DNA of 64,000 nucleotides from Streptacidiphilus albus JL83 (GTDB lineage: Bacteria; Actinomycetota; Actinomycetes; Streptomycetales; Streptomycetaceae), in the NCBI RefSeq assembly GCF_000744705.1, contig NZ_JQML01000001.1, positions 2,170,001 to 2,234,000 of the forward strand, given 5' to 3'. The notes under the pieces are model-generated. The model searched no databases, had not been told where the DNA came from, and saw only the letters and a list, made by a program, of their open reading frames with translations. Shown in pieces: positions 36,701-45,623 of the stretch (position 1 is the stretch's first letter; each line of letters starts with the position of its first letter). The position numbers and the translations under genes are program-made.

Positions 36701-38802
36701 CCACCGCCTACCTCCCCGACCTGGCTCTGAGCCTCAACAGCCTCGCCACGCGGCTGGCTGACGTCGGAGAGCGCGAGGCCGCCCTCGCTCATGCCCAGGA
36801 AGCCGTCACCCTGCGACGCACCTTGGCCGAAGCCAGCCCCGACGCCCACCTGCCGGACCTCGCCAACTCCCTCCACAACCTGGCCATGCGGCTGGCCGAC
36901 ACCGGACAGCACCAGGCCGCCCTCGCGCCCGTACAAGAGGCCGTCACCCTGCACCGCACCCTCGCCCGGGCCAACCCCGGTGTCTACCTCCCCCACCTCG
37001 CCAACTCCCTCGACAACCTCGCTACACGGCTGGCCGACAACGGACAGCACCAGGCCGCCCTCGCACCCGCGCTAGAGACCGTCCCCCTGCACCGCGCCCT
37101 CGCCGAAGCCAACCCCGACGTTCACCTCCCCAATCTGGCCGGAGCCCTGAACAACCTTGCCGTTCACCTCACCGGCGTCGGACGACACGAGGCCGCCCTC
37201 GCACCGGCGCAGGAAGCCGTCGCCCTGCACCGCGCCCTCACCCAGGCCAACCCCAGCGTCCACCTCCCCCATCTCGCCGGGGCCCTGAACAACCTCGCGA
37301 GCCAACTGGCCGACAACGGACAGCACGAGGCCGCCCTCGCGCCCGCACAAGAAGCCGTCGCCTTTCGACGTCTCCTCGTCGAAGCCGACCTCACTGCCCA
37401 CCTCCCCGCGCTCGCCCTGAGCCTCCACAACCTCGCCGTTCGCCTCGCCGGCGTCGGACAGCACGACGCCGCGCTCGAACCCGCGCTGGAAGCTGTGATC
37501 CTTCGACGCCGCCTCGCCCAGGACGACCCGGCTGCCCACCTCCCTGACCTCGCCGGCTCCCTCAACAACATCGCCATTCACCTGGCCGGCATCGAGCAAC
37601 ACGCGGCTGCTCTCGCCCCGGCCCAGGAGGCCAGCGACATCTACCGCGCTCTGGCTCGATCCCACCCCGCCGCACACGTCCCCGCTCTCGGCAATTCCCT
37701 CAGCATCCTCGCGCTCCTCCTGGCCGAGATCGGAGAGGGCGACGCCGCACTGGCCGCCTACTGTGCAGCCATCGACGACTTCGCAGACCTACCCGACGCT
37801 GCAGCGCAGCTGGTCTGCGGATTGGCCGACTTCCTCGTCGCCCACGACGGCATCGAGGCTGCTGGCCAGCTGCTGGCCCCGCTGAGCGAGCACGAGGCCG
37901 GGAGCGGGCTGTCCGAATCGACCGTCCTCCGCGCGCGTCAGCTGCTGCGCGATACCGGACACTCCAGCCCCGAGCGCTCGGCCCAGCTCGCTGCGCTCTG
38001 GCCGTCGATCACCGGTCAGCCTCTCCCTGCCTGGGCCACGCTCTCACCGGCCACCCTCCGGCTGGCCGCCGAGTGGATCGACGCGCCGTCCAGTCAGGCC
38101 TCGCTCGCCTTTCTCCAGGAGCACGAGCACGCCCTGCTCTCTCCGGAAACCCACACGGCCCTTGAAGAGCTCAGCCTGATGACCAGCGACGCCCTCGATC
38201 ACCTCGCGCTGCTGGACACGATCCAAGCCGAGGGCGCGGTGGCCGCCTACGACATCCGAATGCGGAGCGAGATGTTCGTCGCGTGGATGGAGACGCCGAG
38301 TTGGGCGGAGTCCAGGGACTACCTCCGTACCCACCCGTCGCTGCTCGAAGCCGACGCCGTCGCCATCATGGATCAGTTCGCCGACGTGGAGTCGGCGGAA
38401 GGCTCGGCCGTCCTCCATACCGCACTGCTCGACCTCGTCCAGCAGCTGGGGCTGGACGCCGCCTACGCCTGTGTCACCGAACGTCACGCCCTCCACGACC
38501 TGGTGCAGCAGGCCCTGCACGCACCCGACGGATGGCTCCTGGATCGGGCTGCCGTGGTCGAGTGGCTCATCTTCGAGGACGCCTACTCGGCTTCTCTCCA
38601 CTGCCTCGTTGCAGACATCCTCCTCGACCGTCCCACCGACCCGCCGTGCTCCTCCCTCGCGGAAGTCGCCACCGACTGCACCTACGAGATCCGCGACCGC
38701 TGCGCAGCCGAGATCGCCGCGCTGATCGGCCGGGCGCCGGAACACGCCGTCGACCTCAGCACTCTCCTCCAGGCCGTCCTCGCCACCGTCCCTGCGGCCT
38801 GA
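33757..38802 (+). CDS. caspase-like protease / STAND NTPase / TPR-like repeat protein
   Basis: A 1681-residue protein with three parts. Residues 1-240 are a caspase-like (peptidase C14) domain with the His-Cys dyad in VIWSGHAEV (His84) and [10 protein letters not shown] (Cys133). Residues 265-700 are a STAND/NACHT-type NTPase with Walker A GGAGCGKS (300-307) and Walker B VLDGLDEA (Asp396), followed by a helical/winged-helix region. Residues 717-1314 are 13 TPR-like repeats of exactly 46 residues. The last 367 residues are helical with two W/S-x-x-S-x-x-FL-type units and no known family. The expected logic: repeats bind a trigger, the NTPase oligomerises, the protease fires. The cut substrate may be the co-encoded lipase or a host protein (inference). 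Start ATG overlaps the lipase stop. Confidence 0.88.
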   Translation: MSEERGTLLGVVTEHYDHEAVFPHLHGANDQLEQLAQQLSEFGYRPEIVKDQPLATVRARVKSWAEGHRTDHGHSAALVIWSGHAEVVGSDLRFAARDSLRTKDPDDAYDASSLTYRALESGADQVLILIDTCFAGAVAPQALKQALERRAEQALGPGRSAWLGILASCQADEQGDGAGVLLETARQLLSTGPDTSEYRHEWSVRNRGITGATLAQAICAQWPTDSQRPVLVTEGRPTVMFRNPRWQSTRRESLVEHLVLASRGIAPTEEGWFFTGRTRVLEQITGWLAAGQPGLFLVTGGAGCGKSAVAGRIAALSDPAQRAAAHAHGAFDHTDPDPGERSIAASVHLRGLDAQQLAVVLADRLGLPEPQTPAALIDQLQQLRNGGQPPVAIVLDGLDEAAPEQAHAIAEQVLVPLSQLACVLLATRDRPFRLQQQPQEPLDAALARTLGTRVQLIDLEAEPDTRTDLTRYLTARLRAAELNDELVAEVAPVLAARAVNSGGGFLFARIVAADVAQRLREQPETPWQDTVPDSIAAAFAHDLDTGPQLQRGGQVQPGAVRALLSALAWSEGNGVPAGGVWETMAAALRPGGPGYDAADLDQLLTLYGRFIVEDSDGEQAVYRLYHREFVDFLRQDSPLVPTGDGGTVPPALALTGALIELTRQQTGDFQQPDNADPYLRRTLWLHAATAGDPGVTRFRALAEANPTAYLLDLASALNNLAMRLAGAGQREAALAPAQEAADLSRSLVQAGCTAHLPELAAILGNLTGRLSELGRRDDALASAQEVADLYRSLAEANPADHLPNLARALNNLAACVASVGQREAALTPAQEATDTFRTLAQANPSAHLPLYASSLNNLAIHLNNVGQRNAALGPAQEATDIYRVLAEANPAAHLPHLAGCLNSLAAALADVGRLEAALAPAQEAVTLQRALTRTNPAAHSPHLAGALNNLAMRLADNGQHQAALAPAQEAVSLRRSLAEANPTAYLPDLALSLNSLATRLADVGEREAALAHAQEAVTLRRTLAEASPDAHLPDLANSLHNLAMRLADTGQHQAALAPVQEAVTLHRTLARANPGVYLPHLANSLDNLATRLADNGQHQAALAPALETVPLHRALAEANPDVHLPNLAGALNNLAVHLTGVGRHEAALAPAQEAVALHRALTQANPSVHLPHLAGALNNLASQLADNGQHEAALAPAQEAVAFRRLLVEADLTAHLPALALSLHNLAVRLAGVGQHDAALEPALEAVILRRRLAQDDPAAHLPDLAGSLNNIAIHLAGIEQHAAALAPAQEASDIYRALARSHPAAHVPALGNSLSILALLLAEIGEGDAALAAYCAAIDDFADLPDAAAQLVCGLADFLVAHDGIEAAGQLLAPLSEHEAGSGLSESTVLRARQLLRDTGHSSPERSAQLAALWPSITGQPLPAWATLSPATLRLAAEWIDAPSSQASLAFLQEHEHALLSPETHTALEELSLMTSDALDHLALLDTIQAEGAVAAYDIRMRSEMFVAWMETPSWAESRDYLRTHPSLLEADAVAIMDQFADVESAEGSAVLHTALLDLVQQLGLDAAYACVTERHALHDLVQQALHAPDGWLLDRAAVVEWLIFEDAYSASLHCLVADILLDRPTDPPCSSLAEVATDCTYEIRDRCAAEIAALIGRAPEHAVDLSTLLQAVLATVPAA
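35905..37698 (+). repeat. 13 tandem 138-bp repeats encoding 46-residue TPR-like units
   Basis: Thirteen consecutive units, each exactly 46 codons, share the pattern [24 protein letters not shown]...LAxANPxAHLPxLAxx. There are no indels between units, and some (for example the 6th, 8th and 9th) are very close at DNA level. A half unit precedes 35905 ([19 protein letters not shown]) and a degenerate 14th follows at 37699. The pattern indicates recent expansion by unequal crossing over and provides a variable-length sensor surface. Confidence 0.93.
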
Positions 38803-39008
38803 GCAGAAGCCGCGTCCCCTGCCGGAGGCTGCTCGGGGCCGCGTCGACCGGGCTTCACGCCGCGTTCACGGCCGGAGCGGTGCGAACGGCGCCGGCCGCG
38901 CCGCAACCCCGGCCATCCCCTGTCCTCCCACGTGACCCGCGACACGCTGCCGTGCCCGCACGGCGCATTTCGTGTGCGCGGGGCCGCTGGGACAGCGATG
39001 CTAGGGGT

Positions 39009-39530
39009 GTGACCGACGAGACCGAGTTCTGGCAGCTGATTGACGACACCCGGGAGGCCGCTCAGGGCGACCCGGTCGAGCAGGCTGACCTGCTGGTGGA
39101 GCGGCTGGTGGAACTGACGCCGGACGAGGTGGTCGACTTCGCCCGGCTGTTCGAGGCCCGGCTGGCCCGGGCCTGGCGGTGGGACCTGTGGGGCGCGGCC
39201 GACCTGCTGCTCGGCGGGGCCGGCGACGACGCCTTCGACTTCTTCTGCTGCTGGCTGATCGGTCAGGGCCGTGAGGTCTTCGAGGGCGCACTCGCCGACC
39301 CGGACGACCTCGCCGAGCTCGTCCCCGACTTCGACGAGGAGCTGGACGGCGACGCCGAGGAGCTGGGCGACGCCGCCGACCGCGCCTACGAGCAGCTGAC
39401 CGGCCTGCACCTGCCCGAGCTGGGCATCGCCCCCAAGGCGTCGGAGCCGCTCGGCAGCAGCATCGACTTCGATGACGCCCGCGTCATGGAGGAACGATTC
39501 CCCCACCTCTGGGACCGCTACGGAGCCTGA
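39009..39530 (+). CDS. DUF4240 domain protein
   Basis: A 173-residue acidic protein beginning TDETEFWQLIDDTREAA, the start of DUF4240, with the conserved middle LARAWRWDLWGAADLLLGGAGDDAFDFFCCWLIGQGREVFEGAL. DUF4240 proteins are common in Streptomyces and sometimes sit beside defence or toxin genes, but have no known activity. The GTG at 39009 follows a GGGG tract. Its 3' end overlaps the convergent GNAT gene by 13 bases. Confidence 0.85.
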   Translation: MTDETEFWQLIDDTREAAQGDPVEQADLLVERLVELTPDEVVDFARLFEARLARAWRWDLWGAADLLLGGAGDDAFDFFCCWLIGQGREVFEGALADPDDLAELVPDFDEELDGDAEELGDAADRAYEQLTGLHLPELGIAPKASEPLGSSIDFDDARVMEERFPHLWDRYGA

Positions 39531-40051
39531 CGGCCGGTGGTGTTCTGCCCCTGGTCCAGCGTCAGGCCCATGATGACGTCGTCGACATATCTGCCGTCCA
39601 GGTAGAACTCCTCCGGGGTGCAGCCCTCGACCGCGAAGCCGACCGACTCGTAGAGCCTGCGGGCCGGGGCGTTGTGGCCGAGGACGCGGAGGGTGACCCG
39701 GCGGGCGCCGACCGCGCGGGCGCGGTCCACCGCCGCGTCGACCAGGGCGCGGCCGACGCCGTGGCGGCGGGCGGCGCGGTCCACGGCCAGGCCCTGGATC
39801 TGCCGGATGTGGGCGTTGCTCGGCAGTGGCGTCGGCGGGACCAGCCGGACGTAGCCGACCACCGCGCCGTCCAGCTCCGCCACCAGGTAGTCCTGGGGCT
39901 GGTGCCGCTCGTCGAAGACCGTGCTGTCGGCCGTCGGCGGGGCCGAGCGCTCCGCCACCTCGCTGAGGGGCGACCAGGCGGCGTGGTCCAGCCGGTAGAG
40001 CCGGTTGCCGTCCTCGGGCCGGGCGGGACGGGTGAGCAGAGTGTCGGACAT
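39518..40051 (-). CDS. GNAT-family N-acetyltransferase
   Basis: A 177-residue single-domain GNAT with the acetyl-CoA loop RRHGVGRALVDAAVDRARAVG, preceded by IQGLAVDRA and followed by LGHNAPARRLYESVGFAVEG. It acetylates an unknown small amine or protein N-terminus. It is divergent from the TIGR01777 gene (44 bases apart), so their promoters overlap. The start ATG at 40051 begins a typical RPARPEDGNRLYRLD strand. Confidence 0.9.
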   Translation of the reverse strand: MSDTLLTRPARPEDGNRLYRLDHAAWSPLSEVAERSAPPTADSTVFDERHQPQDYLVAELDGAVVGYVRLVPPTPLPSNAHIRQIQGLAVDRAARRHGVGRALVDAAVDRARAVGARRVTLRVLGHNAPARRLYESVGFAVEGCTPEEFYLDGRYVDDVIMGLTLDQGQNTTGRQAP

Positions 40052-40095
40052 GGGTTCAAGACTACGTTCGGCAACCGGCCTGCAAGGATGGCCCC

Positions 40096-40995
40096 ATGCG
40101 TATCGCAGTCACCGGCTCGACCGGTCTCATCGGCTCCGCTCTGGTCCGCTCGCTGCTGGACGACGGGCACCAGGTGGTACGGCTGGTGCGGCGCACCCCC
40201 GCCGCGCAACCGGACGGCAGCACCGAGCTCCGCTGGAACCCGCAGCTGAAGCAGGTCGACCGGAAGGGCCTGGACGGCCTGGACGCGATGGTGCACCTCG
40301 CCGGGGCCGGCGTGGCCGACCGGCGCTGGACGACGGCGTACAAGCGGCAGATCCTCGACAGCCGGGTACTGGGCACCAGCACCGTCGCCGAGGCGCTGGC
40401 CGGGCTGGCGAGCCCGCCGAAGGTGCTGGTCTCCGGCTCCGCCGTCGGCTATTACGGGCAGACCGGCGACCGGGTGATCGACGAGTCCGCACCGGCCGGG
40501 GGCGACTTCCTGGCGCGGGTCTGCGTGGAGTGGGAGGAGGCCACCGCCCCGGCCGCAGCCGCCGGCATCCGAGTGGCGCACGCCCGGACCGGGCTGGTGG
40601 TCTCCGGCGCCGGTGGCGCCTGGGCCAAGCTGTTCCCGCTCTTCCGGCTCGGCCTCGGCGGCCGGCTGGGGAACGGGCGGCAGTACTGGAGTTTCATCTC
40701 GCTCCAGGACGAGGTCGCGGCGCTGCGGCACCTCATCGACACCCAGGAGTTGAGCGGCCCGGTGAACCTGACCGCGCCGGTGCCGGTGACCAACGCCGAG
40801 GTGACCAGCGCGATGGGCGCGGTGCTGGGCCGTCCGACGGTGTTCAGCGTGCCCGAGCCGGTGCTGAAAGCGGCGCTCGGGGAGATGGCCGTCGAGGTGG
40901 TGGGCAGTCACCGGGTCGTCCCGGGGCGGCTGTTGGACTCCGGCTTCCGGTTCACCCACACCACGGTGGAGCAGGCGATCCGCGCGGCCTGCTGA
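40096..40995 (+). CDS. TIGR01777-family NAD(P)-dependent epimerase/dehydratase-like protein
   Basis: A 299-residue short-chain dehydrogenase-fold protein. MRIAVTGSTGLIGSALVRSL is the nucleotide-binding start, AGAGVADRRWTTAYKRQILDSR is diagnostic of TIGR01777 (SDR39U1/YfcH), and a C-terminal DUF1731 segment (LGRPTVFSVPEPVLKAALGEM) is present. The family is conserved, but its substrate is unknown. It is monocistronic and faces a repeat-rich intergenic region. Confidence 0.93.
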   Translation: MRIAVTGSTGLIGSALVRSLLDDGHQVVRLVRRTPAAQPDGSTELRWNPQLKQVDRKGLDGLDAMVHLAGAGVADRRWTTAYKRQILDSRVLGTSTVAEALAGLASPPKVLVSGSAVGYYGQTGDRVIDESAPAGGDFLARVCVEWEEATAPAAAAGIRVAHARTGLVVSGAGGAWAKLFPLFRLGLGGRLGNGRQYWSFISLQDEVAALRHLIDTQELSGPVNLTAPVPVTNAEVTSAMGAVLGRPTVFSVPEPVLKAALGEMAVEVVGSHRVVPGRLLDSGFRFTHTTVEQAIRAAC

Positions 40996-41461
40996 GCCGC
41001 GCGCCGCTGTCGACCGGCGGGCGGTATCGCGACCGCCGGGGTCGATGTCGACCACCGGGGCCACTGCGGGCCGAGGGGCAGGGTGACCGGTCGGGATGCG
41101 GGCGACCGGACGGGGTGCGGGCGACGGGACGGGGTGCGGGCGACGGGACGGGGCAGGGGTGACCCGGCAGGGCAGGGGTGACCGGGCCGTCGGGCGAACC
41201 GCCGGTGGCCGGCTGTGGTCGCACTGGGCGCAGGGGGGCAAACAAGGGGCGCATGGAAGCGTGCGGTGACTGTACGCGCCCCTTCCGCTCCCCCGGCTCA
41301 CCCTCCGTGTCGGATTCGTCCCCTCAGACAAATCGGGGCCAATTCCTCTGTCTGATCTTTCGCTTGACGGGGCATCACCGGATGAAGCCGGTCAGCTGAC
41401 CCGTGTCCGCACATGCGTTGGAGTCCGCCGCGGGTCAGGGCCATGGAGGGAGAGCCATCCC
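40996..41461. other. 466-base intergenic region with GC-rich tandem repeats
   Basis: No gene is supported. It holds three 19-bp tandem repeats (41097-41153), two copies of CAGGGCAGGGGTGACC-like sequence after them, and an A/T-richer stretch (41310-41400) likely to contain the promoter of the FAD-oxidoreductase gene. Confidence 0.6.
41097..41153. repeat. three 19-bp tandem repeats
   Basis: Unit TGCGGGCGACGGGACGGGG occurs three times head to tail with one C/G mismatch in the first copy. Confidence 0.8.
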
Positions 41462-42802
41462 GTGCCTGCAGCCACCCCGCTCCACCACCCGCAGCAGCAC
41501 TCGCTCAAGTCCGTACGCAACCGCCGTGCCTCCGACGTCGTCGTCATCGGGGCCGGGGTCGCCGGGCTCGCGGCAGCCGGACGGCTGAGCCGCGCCGGTC
41601 TGAACGTCACCGTCCTGGAGGCCGGCGACCGCGTCGGCGGCCGGATGGCGGCCCACGAACACGAGGGCTTCCGCCTCGACCACGGGGCCCACCTGCTCAA
41701 CACCTCGTTCCCCGATCTGGGCGGATCCCTGGACCTGCAGCGGCTGGAGCTGCGGGAACTGGCCGCGGACGTGCTGGTGCACCGGCGGGGCCACCGCTAT
41801 CCGATCGGCTCGCCGACCAGCCCGCGGCGGGCGCTCAGCACCGCCCGCGCGCCCATCGGCGGGGCCTGGGACAAGGCCCGTCTTGGCACCTCGCTGGCCC
41901 GGCTCGCCGCCACCCCGACCTCGAAGCTGCTGGCCCGCCCCGAACGGACCGCCGCCCAGGCCCTGCTGGAGCGCGGCATCCCGGTCCGGACCCTGGACGG
42001 CTTCATCCGCCCGCTGCTGGCCGCGCTGCTCGGCGACCCCGAACTCGGCACCAGCAGCAGGGTGGCCGATCTGGCCCTGCGCGGCTACGCCCGGGGGCGG
42101 CTCTGCCTGCCCGCAGGCGGCGTCTCCGCCGTCCCGCTGCAGCTCGCCGAGGCGCTGCCGCCCGGCACGGTCCAACTCGGCGTCCGGGCCGAGGCGGTGG
42201 CCGCCAACGGGGTGGACACCGCCGGGCACGGCCGCTTCGGCTGCCGGGCGGTGGTGATCGCCACCGACGCCCGCACCGCCGGGGAGCTGCTGCCGGGGCT
42301 GCACCAGCCCGCGCACCACCCGGTGACGACCTACTACCACGCCGCCTCCGAGTCGCCGCTCCGCGAACCGCAGCTGCTGCTGGACGCGGACCCGGACGAG
42401 GCCGTCTCGCACACCCTGGTGCTCAGCGAGATCGACCGCTCCTACGCTCCGGCGGGCGCCGCGCTGATCGCCACCACCGTCCTCGGCCGCCGTTCCTTCG
42501 ACGCCGACGGCCCGGCCGCGCTGGAACCCGCCGTCCGTCTCCGGCTGGGTCGGCTGTACGACGTCGACAGCAGGGACTGGGAGTTCCTGGCCGTCCGGCA
42601 CCAGCCGGACGCGCTGCCGGCCATGCCGCCCCCGCACCACTTCCGCCGCCCGGTCCGGGTGCTGCACGGCCTGTACGTCTGCGGCGACCACCGGGACACC
42701 AGCAGCGCCCAGGGTGCGCTGGCCTCCGGCCGCCGCGCGGCCATGGCCGTCCTCCGCGACCTCGGCCTGGCCACCACCGCCGAGGGCGAACTGGCGGCCT
42801 GA
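41462..42802 (+). CDS. FAD-dependent oxidoreductase (phytoene desaturase/protoporphyrinogen oxidase-like)
   Basis: A 446-residue flavoprotein of the amine-oxidase/phytoene-desaturase superfamily. Residues 25-55 are the dinucleotide fold VVVIGAGVAGLAAAGRLSRAG with the GG doublet ERVGGR-like segment GDRVGGRMA. The C-terminal GLYVCGDHRDTSSAQGALASGRRAA is the second FAD contact. No carotenoid or heme genes adjoin it, so the substrate is open. The GTG at 41462 is preceded by GGAGAG. A GC-rich hairpin follows. Confidence 0.88.
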   Translation: MPAATPLHHPQQHSLKSVRNRRASDVVVIGAGVAGLAAAGRLSRAGLNVTVLEAGDRVGGRMAAHEHEGFRLDHGAHLLNTSFPDLGGSLDLQRLELRELAADVLVHRRGHRYPIGSPTSPRRALSTARAPIGGAWDKARLGTSLARLAATPTSKLLARPERTAAQALLERGIPVRTLDGFIRPLLAALLGDPELGTSSRVADLALRGYARGRLCLPAGGVSAVPLQLAEALPPGTVQLGVRAEAVAANGVDTAGHGRFGCRAVVIATDARTAGELLPGLHQPAHHPVTTYYHAASESPLREPQLLLDADPDEAVSHTLVLSEIDRSYAPAGAALIATTVLGRRSFDADGPAALEPAVRLRLGRLYDVDSRDWEFLAVRHQPDALPAMPPPHHFRRPVRVLHGLYVCGDHRDTSSAQGALASGRRAAMAVLRDLGLATTAEGELAA

Positions 42803-42825
42803 CCGCGAGCCGGGGGCCGCGAGCC

Positions 42826-42863
42826 GGGGGCGGGGCGGAAGCACCCCGAACCGCGCCGCCCCC
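42826..42863 (+). terminator. imperfect GC-rich hairpin between convergent genes
   Basis: GGGGGCGG and CCGCCCCC pair around an internal loop region; a duplicated CCGCGAGCCGGGGG sequence precedes it (42804-42830). Confidence 0.45.
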
Positions 42864-42927
42864 GTCCTGTCCCGACCCGCGCCACCCGCTCGTCCCGGCC
42901 CGCTCCGCGGCCGGTGACCGCCGCTCC

Positions 42928-44502
42928 TCAGATCACGCCCGCGCCGTGGGCTGCCTCCTCGAAGGCGCGGACCGAGGGGTTGCCGCGATAGGGCGCCAGC
43001 CTGCGGCTGAACTCGCGGAGGTACTCCACCGCGCGCAGCGAGCGCATCTCGGAGGCGCCGCGCAGCGCCTCCGTCGCGGCGGCGCAGGCCTCGTCGACCT
43101 CGCCCATCCCGAGCCGGGCGGTGGCCAGGACGGTCCGGCAGAAGACCCGGCTGCGGGCGAAGTTGGCGCCGCGCAGCCGCAGCGAGCGCTCGGCGTGCTG
43201 GGCGCAGGGGCGCCACTGCTGGAGGTCGCGGTAGCAGTGGCCGAACTCGTCGGCGAGTTGGGCCTCGTCGAAGAACCGGGCCCAGCCCGGCAGGTCGTCG
43301 CCGGGACGGGCGGCCTGCAGCGCCCGCTCGGCACGCACCAGCGAGGTGGTGCAGGAGCGGGCGTCGCCGATCAGCCCGTGGCCGCGCGCCTCGGCCGCGT
43401 GCATCAGCGCCTGGATCGCGTTCGGCGCGACCGTGCCGACACCCTGCTGGGCGACCCGCGCCAGTTGCACGGCCTCCCGGCCGTGGCCGAGGTACACCGC
43501 CTGCCGACTCATGGTGACCAGCACATAGGCGCCGTAGGCGCGGTCGTTGGCGGCCTGGGCCAGCCGCAGCGACTGGACGAAGTAGCGCTGGGCGAGCCCG
43601 TGCGCGCCGATGTCGTACGAGGTCCAGCCGGCCAGCCGGGTGAGGTCCGCCACCGCGCCGAAGAGCGAGCGGCCGATGGCCTCGCTGTACCGGCCGCGCA
43701 GCATCGGCTCGGCCTCGCTCTCCAGGTAGCGGATCAGCGCCTGCCGGGCGTGGCCCCCGCCGTACGCGTTGTCGAGCGAGCGGAACAGGTCGCCGACAGC
43801 ACGGACGGCCGCGATGTCGCCGCGCCCGACCCGTTGCAGGCCACGGGTGACCGGCGGGACCACGGCCGGGCCGCCCGGCTCGACGGGGCCGACCGGACGA
43901 CGGCCCTGCGGCGGGACGCCGACCGCCGCCACCGGTCCGCCCACCGGTCCGACCGGCCGCATCGGCACCCGCGCGGGCGGCGTGATGCCGAGGTCCTGCG
44001 GCGTTTCCCGGGCCACCCGGTCGTCACTGCGGCCGATCAGCCAGTCCCGGCTGGGCACCACGAGTCCGGCCGGAGTGAACGCGATCCGGCGCAGCTCGGA
44101 GTGCGCCCCGGTGTCCTTCCGCCACATGCTGCTGACGATGTCGACGGCCTCGGCCGGTGACTCGGCGAACTCCAGCCCGGCGTAGACCGGGGCGCAGGCG
44201 TCCAGGCCGAGGTCCTGGGCCGACAGCCGGCGGCCCAGCCGACGGGTGAAGACCTCGGCGATCAGCGCCGGGGTCGCCCCCCGGGGCTGCTGGCCGCGCA
44301 GCCAGCGGGTGACCGAGGTCTTGTCGTAGCGCAGGTCCAGGCCGTGCTCGATGCCGAGTTGGTCGACCCGCCGGGCCAGCCCGGCATGGGAGAAGCCGGC
44401 CTCCTCGATCAGCGCCGAGAGCCGCTGGTTCTGGGGTCGCTGGCTGCGCTCCCGTTGATCGTCCGAGCGGACCGGGGCCGGCCGGGCGGAGCCGGGGTTC
44501 AT
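42928..44502 (-). CDS. HTH/TPR regulatory protein of the Streptomyces NsdA-like type
   Basis: A protein of about 524 residues. The N-terminal 100 residues form a Cro/C1-like helix-turn-helix (LSALIEEAGFSHAGLARRVDQ then DKTSVTRWLRGQQPRGATP). A Pro/Gly/Val-rich linker (about 160-215) leads to a C-terminal array of TPR-like helices (QALIRYLESEAEPMLRGRYS, GLAQRYFVQSLRLAQAANDR, ACAAATEALRGASEMRSLRA). Proteins of this layout in Streptomyces include NsdA-type pleiotropic regulators of development and antibiotics; the role here is inferred only from that. ATG 44502 has GGAG six bases upstream; ATG 44635 would add a Pro/Arg-rich extension and is also possible. Confidence 0.82.
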   Translation of the reverse strand: MNPGSARPAPVRSDDQRERSQRPQNQRLSALIEEAGFSHAGLARRVDQLGIEHGLDLRYDKTSVTRWLRGQQPRGATPALIAEVFTRRLGRRLSAQDLGLDACAPVYAGLEFAESPAEAVDIVSSMWRKDTGAHSELRRIAFTPAGLVVPSRDWLIGRSDDRVARETPQDLGITPPARVPMRPVGPVGGPVAAVGVPPQGRRPVGPVEPGGPAVVPPVTRGLQRVGRGDIAAVRAVGDLFRSLDNAYGGGHARQALIRYLESEAEPMLRGRYSEAIGRSLFGAVADLTRLAGWTSYDIGAHGLAQRYFVQSLRLAQAANDRAYGAYVLVTMSRQAVYLGHGREAVQLARVAQQGVGTVAPNAIQALMHAAEARGHGLIGDARSCTTSLVRAERALQAARPGDDLPGWARFFDEAQLADEFGHCYRDLQQWRPCAQHAERSLRLRGANFARSRVFCRTVLATARLGMGEVDEACAAATEALRGASEMRSLRAVEYLREFSRRLAPYRGNPSVRAFEEAAHGAGVI

Positions 44503-45022
44503 GGAGGACTCCAGAGCCCTGGGCGGGCTGATCCGCGCGTCGACGGGCCGGGACCGGTCCGGGACGGCGGGGCGGTCCGGACGGGGCTCGATCGTCGGCC
44601 GCTCGGTTACTGGCCGTTGGGGCATATGCCACACACCTTCCGGGTGCCCGCGCCGCCACGAGGGATTCCTCCCCCGAGCCCGGCGCGAGCTCCCTACGGG
44701 AACGGCGTGAATGTAGCGAGCATTTGACCCGTATGGCCGAATACGTCGGTCTGTTCCTCCGATCGAGTGACAATGACCGCCCGTTGTGGGGACATCGCGG
44801 GCCCGCGTCCGCCGAGGCGAGTACACGCAGCCCTCGGCGCCGTCGGCGGCGCTGCGGGCCGCGGCACGCTGCCGCTGGCACGTGCCCTGCGCGCCTGCCC
44901 GCGCGCCCGCCCCTGCGCCGGGTTGCGCGCCCGCCCGTCGGCAGACCCCGATCCCGGGCCGGTCATCCCCGGGCCGATCAGTCCCGAAGCGGTCAGTCCC
45001 GAAATGGTCAGTCCCGAAGCGG
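44503..45022. other. 520-base region upstream of the NsdA-like regulator gene
   Basis: No separate gene is supported. The first 130 bases may be an N-terminal extension of the regulator. Bases 44690-44780 are A/T-richer and likely contain its promoter. The far end holds 15-bp tandem repeats. Confidence 0.5.
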
Positions 45023-45035
45023 TCAGCCCCGGGCC
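44961..45035. repeat. 15-bp tandem repeats running into the tetR 3' end
   Basis: About five copies of GGTCAGTCCCGAAGC-type units lie head to tail; the outer copies have drifted to CCCCGGGCC. The array ends inside the last codons of the TetR gene, so its C-terminus may vary between strains. Confidence 0.75.
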
Positions 45036-45610
45036 AGTCCGCGCAGTAGCAGGTCGATCAGCGCGCCGAGATCCTTCGCCGCGTCCGGCTCGGCCCAGTA
45101 CGGCGCGTAGACCGGGTCGTGGAAGTGGGCAGTGGCCTGGAAGACGGCGTGGGCCAGCACCAGCGGGTCGCCCTCGGCGGCGAAGAGGCCGACGTCCTGG
45201 CCCTCCGCGACGATCGCGGCGAGCTGGGCCTCCAGCTCCGCCAGGTGCTCGGCGATGAGCGCGCTGCTCTCACCGACGAGCACCGTGTAGGTGGCGAACA
45301 GCTCCGGGTCGTCCAGGGCCTTGTGCTGCTTCGCCTCGAACAGCGTCTCCAGCCAGAGCCGCAGCCGCCGGTCGGGCAGCTGCGGGCCGGTGGCGACGGC
45401 CGGCAGCGCCGCGTGGGCACGGTCCAGCCAGCGCCCGGTGACCGCCTCGCGCAGCGCGGCCTTGCTGGGGAAGTGCCGGTACACCGTGCCGTGACTCACC
45501 CCGAGGGCCCTGGCGACGTCCACCACGGTCGCCTTGGCCGGGCCGAAGCGGCGCAGCACGTCCTCGGCCGTCGCCAGGATCTGCTCGCTGCTGAGCGCTG
45601 CTTCCGCCAT
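45023..45610 (-). CDS. TetR-family transcriptional repressor
   Basis: A 195-residue regulator: HTH at residues 8-52 (ILATAEDVLRRFGPAKATVV then LGVSHGTVYRHFPSKAALREA), then an all-helical ligand-binding domain. It lies 13 bases downstream of the aldo/keto reductase gene and is likely co-transcribed with it from a promoter overlapped by a perfect 14-bp inverted repeat, making an autoregulated operon likely. The effector may be the reductase substrate (inference). Confidence 0.92.
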   Translation of the reverse strand: MAEAALSSEQILATAEDVLRRFGPAKATVVDVARALGVSHGTVYRHFPSKAALREAVTGRWLDRAHAALPAVATGPQLPDRRLRLWLETLFEAKQHKALDDPELFATYTVLVGESSALIAEHLAELEAQLAAIVAEGQDVGLFAAEGDPLVLAHAVFQATAHFHDPVYAPYWAEPDAAKDLGALIDLLLRGLARG

Positions 45611-45623
45611 GTCGGGTCCGGCC

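Noticed and set aside
35905..37698. Regular repeats considered as a CRISPR array
   Set aside because: Units are 138 bp, fully coding in one frame and without alternating unique spacers.
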